Positions 54,658 through 64,000 of a stretch of DNA of 64,000 nt are shown piece after piece (positions within the stretch are counted from its first letter, which is position 1; each line of letters opens with the position of its first letter). The notes below the pieces were generated by a model. That model saw nothing but the letters and a program-made list of their open reading frames with translations. It was not told the DNA's origin and ran no database searches. The stretch spans positions 62,001-126,000 of the forward strand of contig NZ_FNZK01000004.1 in assembly GCF_900109225.1 (NCBI RefSeq), in the 5' to 3' direction. A program made the translations under genes and the position numbers. The DNA is from Propionispira arboris (GTDB lineage: Bacteria; Bacillota; Negativicutes; Selenomonadales; Selenomonadaceae).

Positions 54658-56325
54658 ATGGAAAAGTTGATTGCCCTGATTGAAACAATGAAACCGTTTT
54701 TTGAAGCGGTTTCCAAAAATCCATATTTAAGAGCGATTCGGGATGGTTTTATCAGTTGTATACCAGTTGTTTTATTTTCAAGTTTATTTATCCTGGTTGC
54801 CTGTGTACCGGAAATCTTTGGTTTTAAATGGCCTGATAATATCAGTGCTCTGCTTTGGCAGGCTTATGGATATTCAATGGGGATTTTGGCAGTTCTAATG
54901 GTTGCTACGATTGGGAAAAGTTTAACGGATAATATCAATAATACGCTGCCGAAACTTCGTCAGATCAATTCAGTATCGGTTATGATTGTGGCGATTATTT
55001 GTTTCTTATTATTGAGTGTTGAAAGTGTAAAGGGTGGTTTGTCAACCGAGTTCATGGGTACAAAAGGTTTGCTCTCTGCCTTTGTTGTTGCTTTTATCGT
55101 TCCGAATATTTACAAGTTTTTTGTGAAAAGAAATATTACAATCAAAATGCCGGATCAGGTGCCACATAACATTTCACAGACGTTTGCTGATCTTATTCCT
55201 TTAGCTGTATCTATTTTAGCGTTTTGGGCATTTAATATATGGTTCAAAGATGCATCCGGGATGGTGTTTAGTGCCTGGATTTTAGAAGTATTTAAACCGC
55301 TTTTTACCGCAGCGGATGGTTATACGGGTTTAGCTATTATCTATGGTGCGATGGCAATGTTTTGGTTTGTTGGAATACATGGTCCTTCCATCGTTGAACC
55401 AGCTGTAACAGCGATTTATATTGCCAATGTGGAAGCTAATTTACAGCTTTATCAGGCAGGACAACATGCAACCTTTGCTTTAACGCATGGTACTTCCTAT
55501 TTTGTTGCTACCTTAGGTGGGACTGGTGCAACTTTGATGTTTACCGCAATGTGTGCTTTTATTGCAAAATCAAAGCAGCTGCGCGCTGTTGGGAAAGCGT
55601 CGATTGTTCCAGTAACCTTTGCGGTTAATGAACCGATTTTATTTGGGGCACCGATTGTATTAAATCCTGTATTATTTGTACCATTTATTTTGACCCCGAT
55701 TTTAAACGTATGGTTGTTTAAATTCTTTATTGATAACTTAGGAATGAATGGGTTCTTATATATTCTCCCATGGACTACTCCGGGGACGATCGGTTTGATT
55801 TTGGGGACAGGGTTTGCTAAAATGTCATTCCTGCTCGCTCCACTTTTGCTTATTCTTGATGCTATTGTTTATTACCCGTTCTTCAAAGCCTATGATGATG
55901 GGCTGGTTGTCAAAGAAGCTGCAAATGGTGGCGAAATCGTTGAAGATGAAATTGTAGCTGCACCAATGACATCATTACAAGAAAACGTTGTGCAGGCATC
56001 TCAAGAAAAAGATCTTTCCGTTTTAGTGCTTTGTGCCAGTGGTGCGACGAGCAGCATGCTTGCAAAAGCAATTTCCAAAGGTGCAGCCAAAGAGGGTGTG
56101 CATATGGAATCCATTGCGATGGCATATGGCCAGCATAAAGAAAATATCACGGATTTTGATTTGATTATTTTAGCACCACAGATGGCTTCAATGTATGATG
56201 AATTGAAACATGATTGTGATGCAAAGCATGTAAAATCAGCTACTACTTCCGGCAAGGAATATGTGAACTTAACAAGAGATCCAGAGGCTGCCTTGAATTT
56301 TGTTTTAAGGTTGATTCAAGCCTAG
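54658..56325 (+). CDS. lacE: PTS lactose-type EIICB permease
   Basis: This 555-residue membrane protein imports and phosphorylates lactose-like beta-galactosides. Residues 1-410 are the EIIC domain with about ten helices and VGIHGPSIVEPAVTAIY, FAVNEPILFGAPIVLNP; a linker leads to the EIIB domain (about 450-555), whose Cys 459 lies in VLVLCASGATSSMLA. Given the galactanase upstream, beta-1,4-galacto-oligosaccharides such as galactobiose are a likely substrate. Confidence 0.93.
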   Translation: MEKLIALIETMKPFFEAVSKNPYLRAIRDGFISCIPVVLFSSLFILVACVPEIFGFKWPDNISALLWQAYGYSMGILAVLMVATIGKSLTDNINNTLPKLRQINSVSVMIVAIICFLLLSVESVKGGLSTEFMGTKGLLSAFVVAFIVPNIYKFFVKRNITIKMPDQVPHNISQTFADLIPLAVSILAFWAFNIWFKDASGMVFSAWILEVFKPLFTAADGYTGLAIIYGAMAMFWFVGIHGPSIVEPAVTAIYIANVEANLQLYQAGQHATFALTHGTSYFVATLGGTGATLMFTAMCAFIAKSKQLRAVGKASIVPVTFAVNEPILFGAPIVLNPVLFVPFILTPILNVWLFKFFIDNLGMNGFLYILPWTTPGTIGLILGTGFAKMSFLLAPLLLILDAIVYYPFFKAYDDGLVVKEAANGGEIVEDEIVAAPMTSLQENVVQASQEKDLSVLVLCASGATSSMLAKAISKGAAKEGVHMESIAMAYGQHKENITDFDLIILAPQMASMYDELKHDCDAKHVKSATTSGKEYVNLTRDPEAALNFVLRLIQA

Positions 56326-56349
56326 GATATTTTTGGATAAAAGGATGGA

Positions 56350-58652
<2,303 letters not shown>

Positions 58653-58695
58653 TTCTAAAGAAATAGTCAGTTGATTATTTTTAGGAAAATGATTC

Positions 58696-58732
58696 AAAAA
58701 GCGCAGGACTAAAAGGTCTGCGCTTTTTGTTT
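58696..58732 (+). terminator. Terminator-like hairpin before the kinase
   Basis: An 11-bp stem (58696-58706 with 58718-58728), GC-rich at the core, has a TTTTTGTTT tail. It lies inside the operon and would lower expression of the kinase relative to the genes before it. Confidence 0.75.
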
Positions 58733-58773
58733 GAAAAGATCGCAGTGTAAATGGAAAGGGAGCGAATAAAGTT

Positions 58774-59703
58774 ATGATTTTAGCAGTCAATTTAAATGCA
58801 TCGGTAGATAAAAGATATGAGTTGGACGCAATTCAAACCGGCTGTGTTATGCGGGCGCGTTCTGTAGAAAATACCGCTGGCGGCAAAGGAATTCATGTGG
58901 CAAATGTTGCTATGATCTTAGGCGAGGAATGTTTGGTAACGGGTTTTTTAGGTGGGAAAAACGGCGAATTTATTGAAGCTAAATTACAAGAGTGTGGCAT
59001 AAAACAAGATTTTGTCAAGATTCAAGGGGATACGCGCGAGTGCTTAGCCTTTATTACAGATGATAAAGTACAAACGGAAATATTAGAACCGGGACCGGAA
59101 GTCACCTGGAAAGAACAAGAAATCTTTCTAGACCAATATAAAGATTTCTTGGAAGGCGTCGATTTGGTCGTTGCATCCGGTAGCCTGCCTCGCAATACAG
59201 TACCTGATTTTTATCGCAAATTAATTGATTTAAGTCATCAAGCGGGCAGACGATTTTTACTGGATGCAAGTGGTAAGTTTTTGCAGGAAGGAATTAAGTC
59301 CGTGCCATTTTTTATCAAACCCAATCAAACAGAGGTGGAAGCCTTAACGGGACGGGCAATTAAGACGCCGACGGATGCTGTACGCGAAATCAAGCTGTTT
59401 CAAAAGGCTGGTATAACTTTCGTTGTGATTTCCTTTGGCTCGAAGGGCTCTGTAGCAGGTTATGAAAATCAATTTTATCATGTAACGTTTCCTAGTGTTA
59501 ATGCCGTTAATCCTGTCGGGTCGGGGGATGCTTATGTGGCGGGCGTTGCAGTTGGACTCGCTCGTAATTACGAGATAAAAGAACTTTTAAAATTTGCTTC
59601 GGCGTGTGGAACAGCAAATGCGATGGAAAAAGAAAGCGGGTTTGTCAATTTGTCGACCGTAAATACATTGAAACAATTGGTACAGGTGCAGGAACTATCA
59701 TAA
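58774..59703 (+). CDS. lacC: Tagatose-6-phosphate kinase (PfkB family)
   Basis: This 309-residue kinase has the PfkB motifs ENTAGGKGIHVANVAMILG near residue 35 and VNPVGSGDAYVAGVA with the catalytic Asp near residue 250. It would make tagatose-1,6-bisphosphate for the aldolase. 1-phosphofructokinase is the close alternative, but the locus favours LacC. AAGGGAG lies before the ATG. Confidence 0.9.
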   Translation: MILAVNLNASVDKRYELDAIQTGCVMRARSVENTAGGKGIHVANVAMILGEECLVTGFLGGKNGEFIEAKLQECGIKQDFVKIQGDTRECLAFITDDKVQTEILEPGPEVTWKEQEIFLDQYKDFLEGVDLVVASGSLPRNTVPDFYRKLIDLSHQAGRRFLLDASGKFLQEGIKSVPFFIKPNQTEVEALTGRAIKTPTDAVREIKLFQKAGITFVVISFGSKGSVAGYENQFYHVTFPSVNAVNPVGSGDAYVAGVAVGLARNYEIKELLKFASACGTANAMEKESGFVNLSTVNTLKQLVQVQELS

Positions 59704-59740
59704 CGAAGAATGCATGAAGTTAAAATAATATACAAATTGG

Positions 59741-59769
59741 TTGACAACGTATTTGTCGTGTGATATGAT
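59741..59769 (+). promoter_or_regulatory. Strong promoter of the leader RNA / small membrane peptide
   Basis: TTGACA (59741) and TATGAT (59764) are exactly 17 bp apart. The arms GACAA (59743) and TTGTC (59753) form a small inverted repeat within it. Confidence 0.78.
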
Positions 59770-59775
59770 GTATAA

Positions 59776-59940
59776 ATAAGTTCTGAGTGATGACTAAGCG
59801 ATCTTTCCTTAAAACTTGTCAGAGTTGCCATTGTTTTAAAGAAAAGTTGTAGAGTATTATTTGGATATAATTGTTAGCTGATCAGAGACTGATAGCAAAA
59901 GATATTCAGGAGAATAACTCCAGATGTCTTTTGCATTTTT
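59776..59940 (+). ncRNA. Structured leader or small RNA ending in a terminator hairpin
   Basis: About 165 nt lie between the expected start of transcription and a clear terminator (59895-59934: GCAAAAGA... pairs with ...TCTTTTGC, inner GGAG/CTCC, T-rich tail). A second hairpin, GCTGATCAG with CTGATAGC, precedes it (near 59877-59896). No coding frame with a ribosome site is seen, and I match no known riboswitch. It is either an independent RNA or an attenuated leader for the peptide at 59963. Confidence 0.5.
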
Positions 59941-59962
59941 ATTTTATAGGAGGAGGCTTATT

Positions 59963-60133
59963 ATGATGAAAGAAAAAACATATATATGGATTGCATCCAT
60001 TTTATTTATGCTTAGCTTTTTAGCGGCATATCATTCTGATAATCAAAGAGCCAAATCAGTTCATGCAGAATATCAAAGTACTGATTCGGCGAAGGGTTTA
60101 TCGGATTCCGGGCTATTATTAGCAAAAAAGTAA
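59963..60133 (+). CDS. Small single-span membrane protein (56 aa)
   Basis: A strong AGGAGGAGG (59948-59956) precedes the ATG at 59963 (another ATG at 59966). The peptide has a charged start MMKEK, one hydrophobic helix (about 6-23: YIWIASILFMLSFLAAY) and a polar tail of about 30 residues. A cleavable signal is possible. I do not recognise the family. It is expressed past the terminator of the leader at 59895. Confidence 0.65.
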   Translation: MMKEKTYIWIASILFMLSFLAAYHSDNQRAKSVHAEYQSTDSAKGLSDSGLLLAKK

Positions 60134-60315
60134 AAACGAAATTATTTGTTGTCAAGCAATAAATAAATAAACCAAAAAATTTATGTAATGTATTATAGAT
60201 CGTATCCCTTTAGTTTAAAAATATGAATGAAGGTGCATCATGGTAGAAGAGATACATTTAATCAGCTAACAAACATGTAGAAGTGACTCGTAAAGAGAGC
60301 TTGTACCTTATTACG
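60134..60315. other. Intergenic stretch without a recognised gene
   Basis: AT-rich; no reading frame with a ribosome site and no named RNA motif was found on either strand. Confidence 0.5.
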
Positions 60316-60367
60316 AAAAACGGCTTATTCAAAAGTTTAAATATAAACGAATGAATAAGCCGTTTTT
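60316..60367. terminator. Bidirectional terminator between the small protein and ldh
   Basis: A perfect 15-bp stem (60316-60330 with 60353-60367) with A run on the left and T run on the right. Confidence 0.85.
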
Positions 60368-60437
60368 AGATTCAGTTTTATAATGAAAAAAGAAAGACCA
60401 TTTGCTTTGTATTATATAATGAAGGAAACTGTTTGTT

Positions 60438-61394
60438 TTAAATCAAATGACTTGCTTTTAAAACAGCTTTGATGCTGTCAGCACTGGCATGAAGATTTTT
60501 TAGCTCTTTATCACTTAAGTGGATGGCGAGACGTTTCTGCACACCATTTTCCGTAATGAGGCTCGGCAGACTGAGTGCAACATCGGTTAAGCCATATTCA
60601 CCCTGCAGCGGTGTAGAGACAGGCGTTATACAGTGTTCATTAAATAGGACAGCTTTGGCAAGTCGACAGGCTCCCATGGCAATGCCAGTATTGGTCCAGC
60701 CTTTCGACATCAGCACATCATAGGCTGTCTGGACAACGTCGGCAGCAAGCTTATCTTTATCAAGCGGTTTTTTTGTTTCGAAATAAGAATCTAGCTGATC
60801 AACGGGAATGCCGCCAATATTAACCATGCTCCAGGCAGGAAAAGCAGAATTACCATGTTCGCCCAGCATGTAACCTTGGACATCTTTTGCATCTACATTA
60901 TAATGATCGGCAAGGATTCGTTTGAAACGAAGTGTTTCAAGTGTTGTGCCGGTACCAAATAGTTTGCCCGCAGGATAATCGAATTTCGTTGCGGCCAGAT
61001 AAGTGGTCACATCAAGTGGGTTTGTTATCATGATGAAGATGGCATCTCTTGTATAACGAGTGACTTCTGCCATGATGTCGCCAATCACTTTAACGTTGCG
61101 TTCAGCTAAGATTAATCGGTCCAGTTTTTCACCGGGAATGATGCTTGGTCCGCCAGAACAGATGATGATGCTGGCATCTTTGCATTCTTCGAAACCACCG
61201 GAATAGACTTTAATGCCGGGAAGATATGTACAGGGCGTGGAATGGCTGGCATCTAATGCTTCGCCATGGGCTTTTTTTTCGTCCGTATCGATACAGACGA
61301 TTTCTGGTGCTAATTGACACGCAATGGCACGAGCGAGTACGGCTGAACCAACGTGGCCTAAGCCGATGATGGCTATTTTATTTTTTTTGATCAT
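60438..61394 (-). CDS. ldh: L-lactate dehydrogenase
   Basis: This 318-residue NAD enzyme reduces pyruvate to L-lactate. It has AIIGLGHVGSAVLARAI, the Arg/Asp motif of the substrate site (NPLDVTTYLA) and the catalytic His in MLGEHGNSAFPAWS. The frame runs 15 codons further up, but AGGAGG lies right before the ATG at 61394. L-2-hydroxyisocaproate dehydrogenase activity cannot be excluded. An unusual leader with an attenuator-like hairpin precedes it. Confidence 0.9.
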   Translation of the reverse strand: MIKKNKIAIIGLGHVGSAVLARAIACQLAPEIVCIDTDEKKAHGEALDASHSTPCTYLPGIKVYSGGFEECKDASIIICSGGPSIIPGEKLDRLILAERNVKVIGDIMAEVTRYTRDAIFIMITNPLDVTTYLAATKFDYPAGKLFGTGTTLETLRFKRILADHYNVDAKDVQGYMLGEHGNSAFPAWSMVNIGGIPVDQLDSYFETKKPLDKDKLAADVVQTAYDVLMSKGWTNTGIAMGACRLAKAVLFNEHCITPVSTPLQGEYGLTDVALSLPSLITENGVQKRLAIHLSDKELKNLHASADSIKAVLKASHLI

Positions 61395-61495
61395 ACGAAA
61401 ACCTCCTAAAATTAAAAGCCAGAATAACGTAATCGTCATCCTGGCTCAGCAAGAACGGAAAATCTTTACCTATGAAAGATTCCTGACTTGAAATT
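61395..61495 (-). promoter_or_regulatory. ldh leader with terminator-like hairpin (possible attenuator)
   Basis: Between the ldh promoter and start codon, the minus strand has a first hairpin GGAATCTTT...AAAGATTTTCC (61457-61483) and then a fully paired 13-bp stem (61417-61446, AGCCAG to CTGGCT, two G-U pairs) directly followed by TTTTAATTTT and the AGGAGG. This is the layout of a transcription attenuator or riboswitch expression platform. I recognise no known ligand-binding motif. Confidence 0.6.
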
Positions 61496-61496
61496 T

Positions 61497-61525
61497 AGTT
61501 TACAGCATTACAAAAATAATGTCAA
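61497..61525 (-). promoter_or_regulatory. Promoter of ldh
   Basis: On the minus strand TTGACA (61525-61520) and TAAACT (61502-61497) are 17 bp apart. Confidence 0.7.
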
Positions 61526-61625
61526 TGAAAGTGCAATGGAAAGCAAAGCTGTATATATTTTTCTTTCATTTATAATAAAAAATGAGACCCAATGATCTCA
61601 TTGTGAAGACAAAATAAATATAAAC

Positions 61626-62060
61626 TTAAAACATTTTTTTAAATAAAGGTGCAAGAACTTTAAGAGACTGGTCGAATGATGTGATTTCGGTGTTGCTCAA
61701 TAGATTGATTCTTTTTTCAAACAGCATTTTTGTTACAGAATCTTGTACACTTAAAAGTTTTATGCCTTTTTCGGTCAATGTAACATTTGTACAGCGGCGG
61801 TCTCGTGCGTCCGTATGGCGTTCAACATAGCCATTCTTTGACAGCTTATCGATAATAGGGGTCATCTGTTGTTTGGAAATAGCTAATTGTTCACTTAGGG
61901 TTGTAATCGTAAGTGTTCCATGATCCGATAAAGATACTAATGTCATAAAGTGATTTGCGGGAACAGGAAATGTCATTTGATGGAAAAAATTTTTATGGAA
62001 GGTGAATAGAAAATCAATAAACTCATCAGAAAGCTGTTTACGGTTTACTACGGGTTTCAT
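61626..62060 (-). CDS. MarR-family transcriptional regulator
   Basis: This 144-residue protein has the MarR winged helix (LTITTLSEQLAISKQQMTPI, then IDKLSKNGYVERHTDARDRR). It is divergent from an RND pump and is the likely repressor of it. Its only in-frame ATG is 15 nt from the AAAGGAG; a mini-ORF (ATG TTT TTA TGA) uses that site and its stop overlaps the marR ATG by four bases, suggesting coupled translation. Confidence 0.87.
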   Translation of the reverse strand: MKPVVNRKQLSDEFIDFLFTFHKNFFHQMTFPVPANHFMTLVSLSDHGTLTITTLSEQLAISKQQMTPIIDKLSKNGYVERHTDARDRRCTNVTLTEKGIKLLSVQDSVTKMLFEKRINLLSNTEITSFDQSLKVLAPLFKKMF

Positions 62061-62196
62061 AAAAACATAACGACTCCTTTCTAATAAAATAATCGACTTT
62101 AAAAATATAGTTGGATAAACAATAAAAAATCGAAAAATGAATAAAAAACAATTGTTTTAAAAAGAAAAAAATAGTGGATTTGAACGGCGGGATACC

Positions 62197-62258
62197 TTGA
62201 CTTTTATATGAATATACTATACTATAATATTCATCAATAGTAAACATTTATTTACTAT
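62197..62258. promoter_or_regulatory. Promoter and MarR-type operator of the second RND pump
   Basis: TTGACT at 62197 is followed by overlapping -10 candidates TATACT (62218) and TATAAT (62223). The palindrome of 62237-62258 has perfect 8-bp arms (ATAGTAAA and TTTACTAT) around a 6-bp centre and lies near the transcription start, a typical place for a MarR operator. Confidence 0.55.
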
Positions 62259-62372
62259 CTGTAAGTGTGTACTATGTATATATCTATTAATTTAAAAATT
62301 AAAATTTGCGTTCAGTCACATTCACAGGGAATGTGATTATTGTGGGTTTTAATAGGGGAGGTAAGAACTATT

Positions 62373-63533
62373 TTGTTTTCAGTGAAAAGCATGAAGACGT
62401 ACTGCTTAGCTTTATTAGCTGTACTCGCAATGTTAGTTGTTTCAGGCTGCGGAGCAGCAAATACTGCAAAAACGGGTGGAGCAACACCAGTTAAAGCAAT
62501 GAAAGCTATTCAGAAAGATACACCGCTTAGCTATGAATATGCCGGGCAGGTAAAAGGCAAAAATGAAGTAAAAGTTCAACCGAAAGTTTCTGGTACGATT
62601 GTCGAAAAATATGTTTCAGGTGGTCAATATGTACATGCGGGACAGCCTTTGTACAAAATTGATTCACGTCAGTATGAAAGTGCCTTGCTTTCAGCACAGG
62701 CCACTCTGGCACAATCGGAAGCAACTTTAAATAACTCGCAGATTGATTTAAAGCGATATCAAGAGTTGCTTGCTTCCGATTCGATTGATGAACAGACTGC
62801 CACGACACAAGCATCAACAGTTCGTCAAAATACAGCGGCAGCTGATGCAAATCGTGCACTTGTACAAAAAGCACAGGAAAATCTCGATGATACACTTGTA
62901 GTTGCGCCAATGGATGGGCGGCTTGATGTTAATGATGTGGCAATTGGTACCTATGCATCAGCTGGTTCAACAACGCTGGTTACCGTGGGGTCGATAAATC
63001 CTGTATATGTACAGTTTAGTATTAGTGAAAATGAGTACTTGAAGTTCATGCAGAATAATACGAATAATGCTGTAAGTGGTGGTCCGGGAGCCAGTGTAAC
63101 GATTACGTTAAGTAATGGTACAAATTATCCTGTTCCAGGTAAAATTGAACAATTGGATCGTTCTTTATCGACTAATACAGGCGCATTAACTGTGAAAGCA
63201 GCTTTTGATAATCCTGATAACATTTTATTACCGGGCATGTTTGCTCGTGTGAAGGTTAGCGGTGAAGTAGTGCCAAATGCAATTCTCGTTCCCCAGCGTG
63301 CAGTTCAGCAATTACTGGATAAATCTTTTGTCACGGTCGTTGGTGCGGATAATAAATCTGAATCACGTGCTGTAACACTTGGTGAAAAAGTTGGTGGTTT
63401 TTGGATTATTAAAGATGGCTTGACAGCAGATGATACCGTTGTCGTTGAAGGTTTGACAAAACTTCAGGCCGGTATGGATCTGGATGTGACAATGGTAACT
63501 CCGGAAGAGTTGAATTTGTCCATGAATTCCTAG
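62373..63533 (+). CDS. RND efflux periplasmic adaptor (AcrA-like lipoprotein)
   Basis: The adaptor has a lipoprotein signal (LALLAVLAMLVVSGC), lipoyl halves (KVQPKVSGTIVEKYVSGGQY and VVAPMDGRLDVNDVAIGTYA), a helical hairpin and a barrel domain, about 386 residues. GGGGAGG at 62355-62361 points to a TTG start at 62373; an ATG at 62391 is the alternative and would shorten the signal. It precedes an AcrB-type permease and would connect it to an outer-membrane channel. Confidence 0.9.
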   Translation: MFSVKSMKTYCLALLAVLAMLVVSGCGAANTAKTGGATPVKAMKAIQKDTPLSYEYAGQVKGKNEVKVQPKVSGTIVEKYVSGGQYVHAGQPLYKIDSRQYESALLSAQATLAQSEATLNNSQIDLKRYQELLASDSIDEQTATTQASTVRQNTAAADANRALVQKAQENLDDTLVVAPMDGRLDVNDVAIGTYASAGSTTLVTVGSINPVYVQFSISENEYLKFMQNNTNNAVSGGPGASVTITLSNGTNYPVPGKIEQLDRSLSTNTGALTVKAAFDNPDNILLPGMFARVKVSGEVVPNAILVPQRAVQQLLDKSFVTVVGADNKSESRAVTLGEKVGGFWIIKDGLTADDTVVVEGLTKLQAGMDLDVTMVTPEELNLSMNS

Positions 63534-63546
63534 GAGGTGCTATATT

Positions 63547-64000
63547 TTGTCAAGATTTTTTATTGAACGACCGATTTTTGCGATTGTTCTTGCAATTATG
63601 ATCGTTATTATCGGGACGATTTCTGGTGTGAGTCTGCCAATTGCGCAGTATCCTCAGATATCACCACCGACAATTAGTGTTTCTACAACTTATACTGGTG
63701 CAAATGCCAGCGTTGTGAATCAGACTGTTGCTCAGGTTATTGAACAGCAGGTTAATGGTACCGATGGTATGGATTATATGAGTTCCAATACTGATGATAC
63801 CGGTAGATATAGTTTAAGTGTTGTATTTAAATTAGGTACAGATGGCGACATGGATTCTGTAAAGGTACAGAATAATGTTGCTATAGCGAATGCAAGTTTA
63901 CCATCAGATGTTCAGACTGTTGGTGTCACAACGAAAAAAGCCTCGGCTGATATGGCTTTGATGGTATCGTTATATTCACCAAATAGTACGTATAACAGTG
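63547..64000 (+). CDS. RND efflux permease (AcrB/MexB type), 5' part
   Basis: The reading frame opens with TTG at 63547 behind AGGAGGT and runs off the window after 151 codons. It begins MSRFFIERPIFAIVLAIMIV, continues SLPIAQYPQISPPTISVSTT and GTDGMDYMSSNTDDTGRYSL, the exact N-terminal pattern of hydrophobe/amphiphile exporters. It lies 13 bp after the adaptor stop. It would form a tripartite drug pump. Confidence 0.93.
   Translation, partial: MSRFFIERPIFAIVLAIMIVIIGTISGVSLPIAQYPQISPPTISVSTTYTGANASVVNQTVAQVIEQQVNGTDGMDYMSSNTDDTGRYSLSVVFKLGTDGDMDSVKVQNNVAIANASLPSDVQTVGVTTKKASADMALMVSLYSPNSTYNS

Noticed and set aside
60134-60315. Possible second riboswitch or sRNA in the gap after the small membrane protein
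   Set aside because: No promoter with acceptable spacing and no conserved motif were found; only the shared terminator at 60316 is supported.

Overview
The window looks like part of a low-GC, outer-membrane-bearing Firmicute of the Negativicutes (Selenomonas/Sporomusa/Veillonella type). Ribosome binding sites are AGGAGG-like and the PTS and tagatose pathways are Firmicute-style. At the same time there is a porin with an N-terminal SLH domain and a beta-barrel body, and two RND pumps with lipoprotein adaptors, which only make sense in a cell with an outer membrane. The genus is inferred, not shown.

Layout. 1-6480: end of a PhoB/PhoP-type regulator, pstB-phoU, a reversed phoR, then pstS-pstC-pstA; both pst transcripts start behind three TTAACA-type Pho repeats. 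6560-11624: TetR with an RND adaptor/permease pair. 11800-12290: broken IS630-type transposase. 12586-22090: metabolic genes (enoate-reductase-type flavoenzyme, aminotransferase, Gfo/Idh oxidoreductase, HAD phosphatase, D-lactate-type dehydrogenase, MFS carrier) and an EAL-HDOD signalling protein. 22095-25988: accessory patch with a GNAT enzyme, a collapsed zeta-toxin locus, a DJ-1 protein, and two modules each pairing a divergent XRE repressor with an almost identical 94-residue protein. 26012-30725: a three-gene chemotaxis-like phosphorelay behind a Pho-type promoter. 30864-42197: glucarate/galactarate catabolism under a sigma-54 activator. 42387-48370: MFS/LysR pair, thioesterase, tRNA-Pro, and the PLP synthase genes pdxST with a divergent MocR-type regulator. 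48771-59703: galactan locus (SLH porin, GH53 galactanase, DeoR regulator, LacAB isomerase, lactose-type PTS, 6-phospho-beta-galactosidase, tagatose-bisphosphate aldolase, tagatose-6-P kinase). 59741-61525: a terminated leader RNA with a 56-residue membrane peptide, and L-lactate dehydrogenase behind its own attenuator-like leader. 61626-64000: MarR and a second RND pump, cut by the window end.

How genes work together. Phosphate: the PhoR/PhoB pair should read phosphate through PstSCAB-PhoU, and the same promoter geometry (three 11-bp-spaced repeats, third repeat 26 bp before the -10) recurs ahead of the phosphorelay operon, predicting that phosphate starvation induces a CheA-like sensor, a CheY and a CheX-like phosphatase. 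Sugar acids: GudD and GarD would make 5-keto-4-deoxyglucarate, a DHDPS-family protein would split it, GarR would reduce tartronate semialdehyde and glycerate kinase would feed glycolysis; two -24/-12 promoters and a shared upstream motif tie the kinase and the operon to the PrpR-type activator. Galactan: the GH53 enzyme cuts beta-1,4-galactan, the porin would pass oligomers, the PTS phosphorylates them, and LacG-LacAB-LacC-aldolase carry galactose-6-P to triose phosphates; an identical promoter/operator block precedes the porin and the deoR gene.

The most interesting candidates for something undescribed are the Pho-linked phosphorelay, the XRE/94-residue modules with their own phased operators, and the leader RNAs at 59776 and 61395.
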